Origin: Palsa-504 sp963739615
Lineage (GTDB): Bacteria; Actinomycetota; Actinomycetes; Streptosporangiales; Streptosporangiaceae
DNA: 64,000 nt
Reading direction: 5' to 3'
NCBI GenBank assembly: GCA_963739615.1
Contig: CAVUBD010000039.1
Span: 43,470 to 107,469, forward strand
Position 1 is the first letter of the stretch; each line of letters starts with the position of its first letter. Made by a program: the position numbers and the translations under genes. Below the pieces are notes generated by a model. That model was not told where the DNA came from and made no database searches. It saw only the letters and a list, made by a program, of their open reading frames with translations. Below, in pieces: positions 34,959 to 44,255 of this stretch.

Positions 34959-35294
34959 ATGGCTGTGACCGCCGCCAAGGCTGAGCCGGAGCCCCGGCTG
35001 ACCGCCCGCGTCAAGGTCCGCCCCAAGGCGCAGCTCACCCTGCCAGAGGAGATCCGGCGCGCCTTGCACATCGGGGAAGGCGATGAGGTGGAGTTCGCCG
35101 TCCAGGAGGACGGGACGGTCACCATCCGGGGCTATGTATCCATCCCGACCGATCAGGCATGGTTCTTCACCCCGGAGTGGCTGGCCGGGGAACGCGAGGC
35201 TGATGAGGACATCGCGGCACGACGGGGCACCGTGCACGAGTCGGCCGAGGACATGTTCGCTCATCTTGACAGGCTCGGGCCGGCGGATGGCTGA
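34959..35294 (+). CDS. AbrB/MazE-fold (SpoVT) antitoxin
   Basis: 111 aa. The swapped-hairpin domain is seen as ARVKVRPKAQLTLPEEIRRA, LHIGEGDEVEFAVQEDGTVT. The C-terminal 40 residues (GEREADEDIAARRGTVHESA) should contact the toxin. The stop overlaps the next ATG (TGATG), so expression is coupled. Confidence 0.88.
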   Translation: MAVTAAKAEPEPRLTARVKVRPKAQLTLPEEIRRALHIGEGDEVEFAVQEDGTVTIRGYVSIPTDQAWFFTPEWLAGEREADEDIAARRGTVHESAEDMFAHLDRLGPADG

Positions 35295-35602
35295 TGCCCG
35301 CATTCGAGACGCTGCCCCTCTTCGAGCGGGACTGGAAGAACCTCACCCGGCAGCAGCAGGCTACCTTCCGCAAGGTCATCACGGAGTACTTCGTGCCAGA
35401 CCTGGCCGCTCCCGACCGCCCGTTCCGCCCCGGACTCCGCGTCAAGGGCGTGACCGCCCATCCGGGCGTATTCGAGATGACATGGGACAACAACGGACGC
35501 GCGACCTTCAGCTATGGCCAGGAGCGAGTCGCTGGGCAAGCCCACGTCATCTGGCGACGCATCGGGACCCACGCGATCTTCACCCCGCCGCCCGGGCCGT
35601 AG
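35294..35602 (+). CDS. RelE-like toxin
   Basis: 102 aa: FERDWKNLTRQQQATFRKVI, FRPGLRVKGVTAHPGVFEMT, WDNNGRATFSYGQERV and VIWRRIGTHAIF. The arrangement matches the cytotoxic RelE-family partners of AbrB-type antitoxins. Predicted mRNA endonuclease. Intact. Confidence 0.85.
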   Translation: MPAFETLPLFERDWKNLTRQQQATFRKVITEYFVPDLAAPDRPFRPGLRVKGVTAHPGVFEMTWDNNGRATFSYGQERVAGQAHVIWRRIGTHAIFTPPPGP

Positions 35603-35685
35603 CCGCGCCGCGAAACCCGGGTAACTCATATCGAGACGTGCCTGAACCGCCGTTCGCCCTGGCGGCCGGAGCGCCGGTCGGCTAG

Positions 35686-36118
35686 TCACTCGATCAGTGG
35701 CGATGGGGGCATCGGGTAGGGGGAGAGCAGGTCGAGGTAGGGTTCCGGGTCGCCATCCCAGGCGAGCGCCCTGACCTGATCGAGGCTGCGCCGGCGAGCA
35801 TCGGCTCGAGTGCCGCCGCTGAGGCGGCCCATTCGGTGAGTTGGGCCTGCGCTGTGCGGCTACGCCCTGACCGCACCTGGCTGGCAGTCCACTGGTCTCG
35901 CGCCGCGGCTAGCCGTGAGTCGCGCCAGGCATCGGCGGTGCCGTAGAAATAGGTGCCGTTCACGACGTCCGCGGCGACGCCAGCCAGGTGCGCGAGGACA
36001 TCCAGGACCGTCCAGGCTGGGCATGCTGGCACCCGCGCCGCGAGCGCGGCCTGGTCCAGTCCGGTCAGGAGGTTCTGCAGCCGCCCGCGGGCCTCGGCGT
36101 AAGCGTCGGCCAGGTCAG
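35686..36118 (-). pseudogene. DinB-like / maleylpyruvate isomerase N-terminal domain protein, frameshifted
   Basis: Minus strand: DAYAEARGRLQNLLTGLDQA, ALAARVPACPAWTVLDVLAH, LAGVAADVVNGTYFYG, then a frame change near 35790 into ALAWDGDPEPYLDLLSPYPM. The His of the helix-bundle metal site (LAHLAG) is present. Its 5' end is fused to a flavoprotein shred. Confidence 0.65.
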
Positions 36119-36301
36119 GGCCCGGGCGATTGTCGAGTTCCGGCCGTCGGCGCCGAAAGCCCACGGCGCTCGCGGGGCATCACCGCCGCCCAGGACCACC
36201 CCCCGTACTGGGTCGCCTGGCCGGCCAGTGCCCGCCAGGCCGGTGACCCGCTCGCCGAACCGGCAGGTTACGCCCGCAGCTACGGCTTCCTCGACAAGCA
36301 C
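36119..36301 (-). pseudogene. FAD-dependent monooxygenase fragment
   Basis: LVEEAVAAGVTCRFGERVTG then AFGADGRNSTIARAL, the GADGxxSxxR motif of aromatic-ring monooxygenases. About 60 codons remain, joined in frame to the DinB-like remnant. Confidence 0.6.
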
Positions 36302-36402
36302 GGCGTCCAGCCGTTAACAGGGCGGGAACCTACCCGCGGCCCCAGCCCACCGTGGGGTTGACTCGAAGGTTTGACTTGGCAGTTTTGACTTACGCGTCGC
36401 GA

Positions 36403-36562
36403 TCGCCTGCTATTTGTGTTCGACGCCGCCCGCGAGGCGATCATCCTGGTCGCCGGAGACAAGGCGGGACGCTGGAGTGGGTGGTACGCGGAGGCGATCC
36501 CGCTAGCGGAGGAACGCTATGCGCTCTGCCGACAAGAGCACCGAGAGAAGGAGCAGCGATGA
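36403..36562 (+). pseudogene. higB: HigB-like toxin, N-terminus lost
   Basis: RLLFVFDAAREAIILVAGDK, AGRWSGWYAEAIPLAEERYA is the second half of phage-derived Gp49/HigB (DUF891) toxins. The first half is gone, so toxicity is unlikely. Its TGA overlaps the antitoxin ATG (ATGA), preserving the old operon structure. Confidence 0.7.
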
Positions 36563-36888
36563 AGGCGGTCCGCTGGGAGGACACCAAGCGCGAGATCCGG
36601 GAGCTTGAACCCGGCTGGGATTCTCCCGACCGCGTTGCAGAGCGGGAGCGAAGCCGGGCGGAGATGCGTGCCGAGCAGCGCGGCTATCAGCTTGCGCAGC
36701 TGCGGAAGAACGCCGGGCTTACCCAAGCGCAGGTCGCTGCCCTGATGGGCGTCACGCAGGCGCGGGTCTCGCAAATCGAGCACGGCAAGATCACCGAGGT
36801 GGACGCCATCCGCGGGTACGTTGAGGCCCTCGGCGGCACCGTCGATGTCATCGCTCGCGTCGGCGACTGGACGATCAAGGTCGCCTGA
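36559..36888 (+). CDS. higA: HigA-like XRE antitoxin, now orphan
   Basis: 109 aa. N-terminal helical part MKAVRWEDTKREIRELEPGW, then the HTH LAQLRKNAGLTQAQVAALMG, VTQARVSQIEHGKI, and IRGYVEALGGTVDVIARVGD. It overlaps the truncated toxin by four bases. The intact antitoxin may persist as a DNA-binding protein or by neutralising related toxins. Confidence 0.85.
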   Translation: MKAVRWEDTKREIRELEPGWDSPDRVAERERSRAEMRAEQRGYQLAQLRKNAGLTQAQVAALMGVTQARVSQIEHGKITEVDAIRGYVEALGGTVDVIARVGDWTIKVA

Positions 36889-36966
36889 AAACGGCACTAC
36901 CAGCACGATTTCGATACAGTCCGCGCTGCCTTCGCCGCAGGCGACTCCTTCGATGCCGGGCAGATG

Positions 36967-37238
36967 TCAGGCCGGGTACTGGTCGTGGCGGCCCCACACC
37001 GTGATCCAGTCCTCGTCGGCCATGGTGCGTCCGGACGAGCGGATGTCGGCGAGCTCGGTGACGTACTCCTCACGGGGCAGGCCGGGCACAAACAGGATGG
37101 CAGGTGCAGCGGGCAGGCGACGCAGCACGATCTCGGTGATCCGCGTGAACCCCAGATCCCCGGGCCCATCGCTCAGCCGCTCCGCTCCATGCCCCGCTCG
37201 TAGTACGCGTGCAACAAGGCGGCGTCGTCCGCCTCCAT
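36967..37238 (-). pseudogene. Methyltransferase N-terminus joined to an unrelated tail
   Basis: From ATG 37238: MEADDAALLHAYYERGMERS, then a five-base duplication (AGCGG) shifts the frame; the continuing text LSDGPGDLGFTRITEIVLRR LPAAPA is the start of a class I SAM methyltransferase. It then joins ILFVPGLPREEYVTELADIR, SSGRTMADEDWITVWGRHDQ, a different gene's end that I do not recognise. Confidence 0.5.
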
Positions 37239-37298
37239 GCCACGCGACTGTGGCACGCCCCGTTCCCTCCGGCCACCCATTAATGCGAGGGTGAGGAC

Positions 37299-37656
37299 AT
37301 GCGGCTGAGGATGCGGATCGTCTCGCTGACCGCGGTTGCCGTCATCGCCGGCGGCGTCGCGGCATGCGCGCCCGCGGCCGGTAGAGCCAATCCAGGGCCT
37401 GCGGCCAAGCAGGCCGTGTCCGCCGGACGCGCCCGCCTGCCGCGCTAGCCCGTCCCAGCCCGCCCGCCGCGTCGGTCCGTCCCAGCCCGTCCGCCAGCCC
37501 GGTGATCCAGGTGACCGGCGCGCCCAGCGGGGTAAAGGCCGAGGGTGCGGTGCTCGCCGAACTGGTTACCGCACCGTCGGCCAGGCTGCCGCTGCCGGGG
37601 TACCAGGGCTCCAGCGGATACCCGGTGTCGGGCCTCAGACGGCAACTCAGGTCGTA
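37299..37656 (+). pseudogene. Lipoprotein gene, frameshifted
   Basis: MRLRMRIVSLTAVAVIAGGV then AACAPAAG is a type II signal peptide with lipobox VAAC. Near 37430 the frame shifts; the continuing frame is Pro/Ser-rich (RPSPPAASVRPSPSASP) then VIQVTGAPSGVKAEGAVLAE and ends at 37656. Export lipoprotein of unknown role, probably inactive. Confidence 0.55.
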
Positions 37657-37720
37657 GCCGCCGCCCGTCAGCTCAGCATGATGATGAAGCAAAAGGTGCG
37701 GTTGCGCCTCGACCCCTCCC

Positions 37721-39574
37721 ATGCAGACCAGGCTGCTTGCCGAGCTCCGCGCGTACGGGATAGCGCGCCAGGGCGCCTCGCCTGTCCGCGAGAACCTCAA
37801 TGAAGTGGCTGCAGCGCTCGATGCAGTCCTCGTCGGCTCGAAGCGTGCGACCAGCCGCCTGAGGATGTTCTTTTCCGGCTCTCGTAGGCGCGAAGAGGGC
37901 CGGAACGCGCTCAGCCAGCTCGAAGTCCTGATGAAGACGGTACGCCAGTCGAATCTGGATATCCGGCTCCGTGAGACGCTCACGGCTCTCAGTACGCCGC
38001 AGCCAGACGCGGCTACCCTGTGGCAGGACTACGAAGAACGCGCTGTCTTCTATAACGGCCTGCTTATCGAGGTCGGCGAACTCGCGCCCGATGTCGAAGC
38101 CGGGCAAGGGTTCATCCCAACCGAGATAGCGCGGCGGGTCCATGAGTACCCGCTGGATCTGTCGCTGATGCGAGCATCCCTGCGCGGGTACCAGGCCTTC
38201 GGCGCGAAGTTCGCGCTTTGCCAGGAAAGGGCGATGCTCGGCGACGAGATGGGCCTGGGCAAGAGCGTCGAGGCCCTGGCGGCCATGTGCCACCTCCATG
38301 TCGAAGGGCGGCGGCACTTCCTCGTCGTATGCCCGGCCAGCGTCCTGGTCAACTGGACTCACGAGATCACGCGGCACAGCGAACTGCGGTCCCACCGGCT
38401 GCACGGCCCTGACCGCCAGCGGAACTTCCAGGCCTGGACGCGCGTCGGCGGCGTAGCCGTCACCACCTATGACTCCTTGCGGTCATTGCCCAAGCCCGCA
38501 GGAGTAGATCTCGGCATGCTGGTGGTGGACGAGGCGCACTACGCCAAGAACATGGCGGCTGAGCGCACCAAGGCGGTTCGGCAGTGGTCGAGGACGACCA
38601 GCAGGGTCTTGTTTCTGACCGGTACTCCGATGGAGAACCGGGTCGAGGAGTTCCGGGTCCTGGTCAGCCACCTTCAGCCCGGTCTCGTCCCGCGCATCAG
38701 CACCGTGGACGGCATGATCGGCGCCGGTCATTTCCGGGCCGCCGTCGCGCCCGTCTACCTCCGCCGGAACCAGGACGACGTGCTGCAGGAACTGCCTCCC
38801 CGCATCGACACCCAGGAGTGGGTGGAGCTGACCAGCCGCGACCTGGACGCGTACCGCGATGCCGTGGCCGCCGGTAACTTCATGGCCATGCGCCGGGCCG
38901 CCTACGCCCCCGGCAGCGCGGCCGGCTCCGCCAAGCTGGGGCGGCTTGTCGACATCGTCGAGGAGGCGTCGGCCAACGGCCGCAAGGTCGTGGTGTTCTC
39001 CTACTTCCGCGATGTCCTCGACACCGTCGCCGCCGTCCTCGGCGGCCTGGCGATCGGCCCGCTGACCGGGAGCACCCCGCCGATCCACCGACAGAGCATG
39101 GTCGACGAGCTGGAGGAGCGCCGCGGGCCCGCGGTCCTGGTGAGCCAGATCCAGGCCGGGGGAGTGGGGCTGAACATCCAGTCCGCTTCCGTGGTGATCC
39201 TCACCGAGCCGCAGTGGAAGCCCACGATCGAGGACCAGGCCATTGCCCGCTGCCACCGCATGGGCCAGGTGCGCTCGGTCGATGTGCACCGCCTCCTGGC
39301 CGAGGACACCGTAGACCAGCGCATGCTCGAGATACTCGCGACCAAGGCGGTCCTCTTCGATGAGTACGTTCGCCGCAGCGAGCTGAAGGACCACAGCCCG
39401 GATGCCGTCGATGTTTCCGACCTGAATGCGGCCAAGGAGGTCGGAACACAGGTAGAGGCCGAGCGGCGAATCATCGAAATGGAACGCAAGCGCCTTCGCA
39501 TGGAGACCGCACCGTCAGCTGAACCCAGCGACACAGATCCGGAAACTGGGCGGGAAGTCTGCGACTCCGACTGA
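37721..39574 (+). CDS. SNF2-type DEAD/DEAH-box helicase
   Basis: 617 aa. Motif I GDEMGLGKS (174-182), Ia VVCPASVLVNW, II VVDEAHY (269-275), III LTGTPMENR, then the C-terminal RecA-like domain with VVFSYFRDVLD, VLVSQIQAGGVGLNIQSASV and DQAIARCHRMGQ (motifs IV-VI). The first 150 residues are helical (ATSRLRMFFSGSRRREEG). It begins abruptly next to a lipoprotein remnant and has a weak start, so its N-terminus may be truncated. ATP-dependent DNA translocase, perhaps of a defence or repair pair with the IrrE-like gene 57 bases downstream. Confidence 0.88.
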   Translation: MQTRLLAELRAYGIARQGASPVRENLNEVAAALDAVLVGSKRATSRLRMFFSGSRRREEGRNALSQLEVLMKTVRQSNLDIRLRETLTALSTPQPDAATLWQDYEERAVFYNGLLIEVGELAPDVEAGQGFIPTEIARRVHEYPLDLSLMRASLRGYQAFGAKFALCQERAMLGDEMGLGKSVEALAAMCHLHVEGRRHFLVVCPASVLVNWTHEITRHSELRSHRLHGPDRQRNFQAWTRVGGVAVTTYDSLRSLPKPAGVDLGMLVVDEAHYAKNMAAERTKAVRQWSRTTSRVLFLTGTPMENRVEEFRVLVSHLQPGLVPRISTVDGMIGAGHFRAAVAPVYLRRNQDDVLQELPPRIDTQEWVELTSRDLDAYRDAVAAGNFMAMRRAAYAPGSAAGSAKLGRLVDIVEEASANGRKVVVFSYFRDVLDTVAAVLGGLAIGPLTGSTPPIHRQSMVDELEERRGPAVLVSQIQAGGVGLNIQSASVVILTEPQWKPTIEDQAIARCHRMGQVRSVDVHRLLAEDTVDQRMLEILATKAVLFDEYVRRSELKDHSPDAVDVSDLNAAKEVGTQVEAERRIIEMERKRLRMETAPSAEPSDTDPETGREVCDSD

Positions 39575-39631
39575 TGCCGCGGAGCGCTAGGGGTATCCTC
39601 TTGAGGCAGACGAGCATGTCGAGGGCCTGAC

Positions 39632-40980
39632 GTGACAGCCGAACAGGAATTGAAGATCACGTGGGAGTGGGAGCCCGCAGAGTCGGTCCGTACGCCCGAA
39701 CATCGGGCTACCTGGGCGCGGATCGAGATCAAGGTCGGCTCCGAACTGGTCACTCTCGTCGAGGACCGGGGATCGGGAAGCTCACGCCGTTCGATCTACT
39801 GCCCGCTCTATCCCCTGGCCGAGTGGGTCGCGTACAACTGGTGGTTCTTGCAGGCGGACACAAGGCCATCCACGTTCCTTGCACAGGACGGTGTCCTGGC
39901 GACACCGGTTTGGCGGTCGCTGCCCGCAGCTCTGCGGGAACACCACTCGATCCGGGCCAGCGGTGACGGCTTCGCCTGGCCGGACCTCCTGATCGTCCCG
40001 GACGACAGCGAGACGCGCCTGGTGTGGGGAGACGACGGCGTTCATTCATCGCGCTGGCCGATCAGGTTCCTCACCCGCGGGGACCACAGGGTCCGAAGCG
40101 AGCAGGTCCAGCGGGAACTCGAGATCGTGATAACCGGGACGCTGACCCGTCTGGCTGAACAGGGCGTCGCCGGGACGGTACTTGAAAAGGAATGGTCGGC
40201 GATCCAGCAGACCGATCCCGACGAGGCTGAATACTGCCGTGCCGCCGCCCGCCTCGGCCTGGACCCGTATTCGGATGCCGAGCCGTACGAGCGGGACATC
40301 CTCCAAGCAGCGCAAACCCTCACGGGGCAAGTCCTGGCCGATTTCCTCAACGCGGTCAGCCCTGAACACATCGGAAAAGCCCTGGCGTGGATATCCTCGG
40401 TTCGGCCCGCCATCGATGGGTTGCAGCCACTATCGGGCGATCTAGAGGGAATGCCCTCGTCTGACACAGACATAATCCAGGAGCTGCGGGCAGCCGCACG
40501 CCGCCACGCCGCCAGCACATCTACCTTCCCCTGGGTAGTCGGTTACGAACAGGCGCGTGCCATCCGCGAGCAGATAGCCCCCGACAGCAAAACCCGGTTG
40601 GCTGTCGATCGCTATATCGCGAGCACCGTCCGGAAAGCGCCGGACGTCAGCCTTCAGGCCCTGGGCGCGGGTGCCAGCCATCCACCCCCACGTCGTCATC
40701 GGCCAGAACCGGCCAGCCGCGTCTAAAAGATTCACCTTGTCCAGAGCCCTCTGGCATTATCTCTGGGACGACTCACCGCTGTTCATGGTCACCGCTGCTC
40801 ATACCTATCGCCAGCGTGTGGAACGTGCATTCGCGGCTGAACTGCTAGCTCCTGCCGAGGGCATCGCCCAGCTCCTCGAGAGCTCGCCGGAGGCCGCATC
40901 GCAAGAGGAGCTCGAGCAGATAGCTCAGCGCTATGGTGTGTCCTCAATGGTCATCGAGCACCAGCTGCGCAACCATCTGA
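39632..40980 (+). pseudogene. ImmA/IrrE-like protein with a +1 frameshift
   Basis: The first frame (364 codons from 39632) holds ELVTLVEDRGSGSSRRSIYC, WVAYNWWFLQADTRPSTFLA and helical repeats to about 40665. There it shifts to the frame QALGAGMPAIHPHVVIGQNR, RFTLSRALWHYLWDDSPLFM, QRVERAFAAELLAPAEGIAQ and QRYGVSSMVIEHQLRNHL, which is the C-terminal part of ImmA/IrrE-family proteins. The normal zinc-binding HExxH is not present as such (ALWHYLW). It follows the SNF2 gene closely. The 3' end is cut at about 40980. Confidence 0.65.
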
Positions 40981-40984
40981 CGCG

Positions 40985-41155
40985 TACTGTCGCGCCGAAC
41001 TGGGCGGTGACGACCTCCTGCACCGCGAGATGCCCGCCCCGGCTGGTTGCCCGCAGCCCCTGTGCCTCAAGCAGGCTCGCGGCGCTCTTGCGCAGGGCGT
41101 CATAGGCCAGCTGGTATGCACCGGACAAGTCTCCGGCTACCTTGGCCGCAGACGC
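40985..41155 (-). pseudogene. HEPN domain protein fragment
   Basis: Minus strand VAGDLSGAYQLAYDALRKSA, ASLLEAQGLRATSRGGHLAV QEVVTAQFGA fits a HEPN helix bundle (DALRKSAxxLLxxxGLR). HEPN proteins are toxins or RNases in HEPN/MNT modules. About 55 codons survive; start and catalytic R-x4-H motif are missing. Confidence 0.55.
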
Positions 41156-41251
41156 GGTGGTCCCCGGCGGCGGCCCGCACGCTTTCCATCGTCGTGGCGG
41201 TCACGCCGTCCCCGGGCAAGTGAGCCCCGGCCACGCTGGGCGGGCTTGTAC

Positions 41252-41719
41252 TCAGACGGGCTCGTACAGGGTCAGGTCCAGCACGATGGGCACCATGACG
41301 GTCAGCGTGCGGGCCGGCTGCGAGAGCAGGCCGGTGAACTCCACCGTGTAGTGATCGGAAGGCGTGAGCATCTCCTTGGTGAGCCCGGCCCAGGTCTTGC
41401 GCACCCGCGCGACCACGGCGCTTTCCGTGCCGGTGACGGAGAAGCGCTTGAGCGCCAGGTCGCCGGTCACCTTGCCCACGACCTGGTCCTGATCGCCGAG
41501 CAGGGTGTAGGTGCGCCTGGTGTCTCCGGTGCGGATCCGGCCGATCAGCTCGCCCCCGGGCCCCCGGAACTCGGTGATCCATTCGCTGGTCTGCTTGATC
41601 AAGGACCCGACCGCCTCGTCGGCGGCCGTGGTGACCGCGAATACGCGGGTGTCGGGCACCGGCTTGCCGAGCAGCTTCAGCCGGGTATGGCTTTCGGTTT
41701 CGGTGGCGGTCGCCAGCAA
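41252..41719 (-). CDS. LURP-one / phospholipid-scramblase-like protein
   Basis: 155 aa. Beta-rich repeats: VGSLIKQTSEWITEFRGPGG ELIGRIRTGDTRRTYTL, DQVVGKVTGDLALKRFSVTG and VARVRKTWAGLTKEMLTPSD HYTVEF, ending with hydrophobic VMVPIVLDLTLYEPV. This is the Tubby-like LURP-one fold found in actinobacteria. The first strands usual for the family appear shortened, so a small N-terminal truncation is possible. Confidence 0.65.
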   Translation of the reverse strand: MLATATETESHTRLKLLGKPVPDTRVFAVTTAADEAVGSLIKQTSEWITEFRGPGGELIGRIRTGDTRRTYTLLGDQDQVVGKVTGDLALKRFSVTGTESAVVARVRKTWAGLTKEMLTPSDHYTVEFTGLLSQPARTLTVMVPIVLDLTLYEPV

Positions 41720-41726
41720 CTGCCGG

Positions 41727-41826
41727 TCAGCGTTTGAAGATCTCGTAATTCACGCGGTCGGGCAGCAGTTTTCCTGGCTGCTGAATCCGCAGCGCCTGGA
41801 AGTCAAAGGGGTCTTCCACACCGCCG
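41727..41826 (-). other. Unrecognised C-terminal coding remnant
   Basis: GGVEDPFDFQALRIQQPGKL then LPDRVNYEIFKR and a stop; good codon usage, no start. Sequence upstream on this strand is unrelated. Family unknown. Confidence 0.3.
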
Positions 41827-41829
41827 AGT

Positions 41830-42186
41830 ATGCAGCACCCGCGCCCGTCCTAGCGACGGACAGCCCGCCGGGGCATCAGCCTCCCCGTGAAAGGAGTGGG
41901 CTGGTTTGTCCCCTGGTACTCCGCCTACGGCAGCGACTGCCCCGGGCACTGCCTGACCGGCCAGGGCCAGGTAACCGCGAGGCGCCTGGCGGCCAGCTCG
42001 ACGGGAGGGCAGTAACCGCGGGCGCTGTTGATGTTGCGCCGCAGCGCCCGGTTGAGCTCGGCCAAGTCGGTACGCGAGGCCGCCCGCTCCGCCGATGGCG
42101 TGCTCGCAGCTGAAGGCCATGTCGTTCATGCAGCCCAGGACGCTGCGATCGCCGTCCTGGCGGGCGGGATTGTGACCTTGAGAGCT
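41830..42186. other. Interval without a supported gene
   Basis: Short frames only; a minus-strand one reads ELNRALRRNINSARGYCPPV and may be another gene shred. No start with a ribosome-binding site and no domain recognised. Confidence 0.35.
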
Positions 42187-43017
42187 TTATGTCGCCGGAA
42201 TGTCAGCGCTATCTGTCGTGGGGTCAGGGTGTTCCGATGACGAGAGACTCGCGGGCGGTTTCGGCGACTTCCCTGCTGATGGCCCGGACCCCGCCATGGC
42301 GGTATCGGTGCGGGACTTATCGCCGGCGGTCCGGTTGGGTGACTGGGCGGTGCGATGGGCCCTTTCGAGGCCGTCGAGGATCAGGTCGAGGCCGGACTCG
42401 TACTCGTCGCCATAGTCGTAACCGGGCTGCAGCACGTGACCGAACATGAACTCGGCGAGGTGGGGGTACTGGCCGGCGGGGAAGCGCGCCAGCATGACCT
42501 GCGCAAGCGCCGCGGTCTCCTGCGGGGTGCCGAACGGCAGCTCCCGCTCCTGCAGCGTGAACCCGTAGATGTAGCTGTCCAGGGCCGAGTAGGCGTGCGC
42601 GGCCAGTTCGAGGGAGAAGCCGGCCTCGCGGAGGCACCCGAGGACGGCGTCGTGGTGCCGCAGCGTCGCCGGGCCGGGGGAGGTCCGGGACTCCATCAGG
42701 CCGATCGCCCACCGATGCCGAGCCAGGACGGCCCGGACCGACATCGCCCGCTGGCGCATGGCCCTCCTCCAGCCTCCGGCCGCCGCCGGCAGCTCGATCT
42801 CGCTGAACACCAGGTCGATCATGCCGTCGAGAAGGTCCTCCTTGCTGGCGACGTGGTTGTACAGCGACATCGCCTCGACCGCGACCGCGTGGGCGAGCTT
42901 GCGCATCGACAGCGCCTCGATACCGTACTCGTCGGCGAACGCGGCCGCGGCGCGCAGGACCCGGTCGCGGCTCAGGGGGATGCGGGGCGCTGGCAGGGCG
43001 TCGGGCGGCGCGGGCAC
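42187..43017 (-). CDS. TetR/AcrR family regulator
   Basis: 276 aa from the GTG at 43017 (AGGAG 7 bases upstream); the frame is open further but that part lies over the promoter. HTH: ALSMRKLAHAVAVEAMSLYN HVASKEDLLDG. The C-terminal domain resembles the tetracycline-repressor type (HAYSALDSYIYGFTLQERE). A 40-residue Ser/Pro-rich tail is unusual. Divergent from the DUF4386 gene, its probable target. Confidence 0.85.
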   Translation of the reverse strand: MPAPPDALPAPRIPLSRDRVLRAAAAFADEYGIEALSMRKLAHAVAVEAMSLYNHVASKEDLLDGMIDLVFSEIELPAAAGGWRRAMRQRAMSVRAVLARHRWAIGLMESRTSPGPATLRHHDAVLGCLREAGFSLELAAHAYSALDSYIYGFTLQERELPFGTPQETAALAQVMLARFPAGQYPHLAEFMFGHVLQPGYDYGDEYESGLDLILDGLERAHRTAQSPNRTAGDKSRTDTAMAGSGPSAGKSPKPPASLSSSEHPDPTTDSADIPAT

Positions 43018-43064
43018 TCCGGGCTCCTGTTCTGCGCCGCGTCGGCGGCGCCGCGGGAGACAGC

Positions 43065-43103
43065 TTGACGGACTTACAGTGTACGTGTAACTTACAACGT
43101 AAG
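43065..43103. promoter_or_regulatory. Divergent promoter with two dyads
   Basis: TTACA-N7-TGTAA (43074-43090) and CTTAC-AAC-GTAAG (43091-43103) lie between the TetR gene and the DUF4386 gene. TTGACG at 43065 and TAACTT at 43088, 17 bases apart, form a plausible promoter for the plus-strand gene, overlapped by both dyads: a typical TetR repression arrangement. Confidence 0.6.
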
Positions 43104-43176
43104 CATACATTGTATGCCGTGCCGGCCCGGCCGTCTCCTGGCTCCGCCGCACGCCACCCCCGGAAAGGGGACCCCG

Positions 43177-43968
43177 ATGACGAACCACGCTGCCGGACCA
43201 GCCGGCCGGCGCCACGCCAATGACGCGCCGCCTTCCTTCCAGCAGGGGACGGATGCGAGCCGGCCGGTACGCAAGGCCAGCCTGATCGCCGGGGTCGCGC
43301 TGCTGCTCATGTCGGCCCTGGCAGGCTTCGGCTACAACGTCGCGATCCACGGGCGCATCACGGCGGGCAATGCCGCCCGGACGGCCCAGGACATCATGGC
43401 GCACCAGGGATTGTTCCGGGCCGGCATCGCCAGCCTGTTCGTGGTCATCGTGCTTGACGTGGTGGCCGCCCTGGGCCTGTACCGGGTGTTCCGCCCGGTG
43501 AGCAAGCCCATCTCGGCGGTCGCGGCGGGGATGCGCATCGTGTACGCGGGGATCTTCGCCGTGGCCGTCGTCCAGCTCACCGGAGCTGCCCGCCTGCTCG
43601 GCGGCGCATCCCTGCCGGCGTCCGGCGCGGCCCGGGTGCAGGCCCAGGCGCTGTCTGACATCAACCGGTTCACTGATATCTGGCACGCCGGGCTCATCCT
43701 GTTCGGGCTTTACCTGCTCGTGATCGCGTGGCTGGCCTGGCGATCGGGCTACGTGCCCAGGCTCCTGGGTGTCCTGGTCGCGATCGCGGGCCTGGGCTAC
43801 ATCTACGACAGCATCGGCCAGTTCGCTTCCGGCGGCTCCTGGACCCAGGTCTCCACGGTCACGTTCATCGGCGAGTTCCTGCTGGCGCTGTGGCTCGTGA
43901 TCCGGGGCCGCCGCATCACGGTGAGCCAGCCGGCCCTCCGCGCCGAGCCGGACGGGGCAGCGCGATGA
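43177..43968 (+). CDS. DUF4386 family integral membrane protein
   Basis: 263 aa; ATG at 43177 after GGAAAGGGG. Six hydrophobic segments, among them KASLIAGVALLLMSALAGFG, LFVVIVLDVVAALGLYRVF, AGLILFGLYLLVIAWLAW and the signature GYVPRLLGVLVAIAGLGYIY. Function unknown. Its last codons overlap (ATGA) the start of a truncated alcohol dehydrogenase gene, so the two formed an operon under TetR control. Confidence 0.85.
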   Translation: MTNHAAGPAGRRHANDAPPSFQQGTDASRPVRKASLIAGVALLLMSALAGFGYNVAIHGRITAGNAARTAQDIMAHQGLFRAGIASLFVVIVLDVVAALGLYRVFRPVSKPISAVAAGMRIVYAGIFAVAVVQLTGAARLLGGASLPASGAARVQAQALSDINRFTDIWHAGLILFGLYLLVIAWLAWRSGYVPRLLGVLVAIAGLGYIYDSIGQFASGGSWTQVSTVTFIGEFLLALWLVIRGRRITVSQPALRAEPDGAAR

Positions 43969-44255
43969 CCGCGGCGACGCCCGGGGCGGCCGCCGCGGCA
44001 ACGATGACGGCGATCGCCCAGGACGAGTACGGCACCGCCCCCGAGGCCGTGCCCCGGCTCGCCGAGATCGCCAGGCCCGCGATCGCAGACGACGAGATCC
44101 TGGTGCGGGTGCGTGCGGCCAGCGTGGACCGGGGCACCTGGCACCTGATGGCCGGCCTGCCGTACCCCATGCGGCTGGCGGGCTTCGGGCTCCGCAGGGC
44201 CAAGGCCCCCAACCCGGGCCGCAGCCTGGCCGGGACGGTCGAGTCCGCCGGCCAG
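43965..44255 (+). pseudogene. Zinc/quinone-type alcohol dehydrogenase, N-terminal fragment
   Basis: MTAIAQDEYGTAPEAVPRLA, EIARPAIADDEILVRVRAAS VDRGTWHLMAGLPYPMRLAG is the GroES-like start of a medium-chain NAD(P)H dehydrogenase. After NPGRSLAGTVESAGQ it joins the antisense tail of another gene at about 44255. It was coupled to the DUF4386 gene. Confidence 0.72.

Noticed and set aside
42187..44001. 604-aa TetR fusion protein
   Set aside because: The upstream two thirds are antisense to the DUF4386 gene and run through a clear divergent promoter; start placed at the GTG at 43017.
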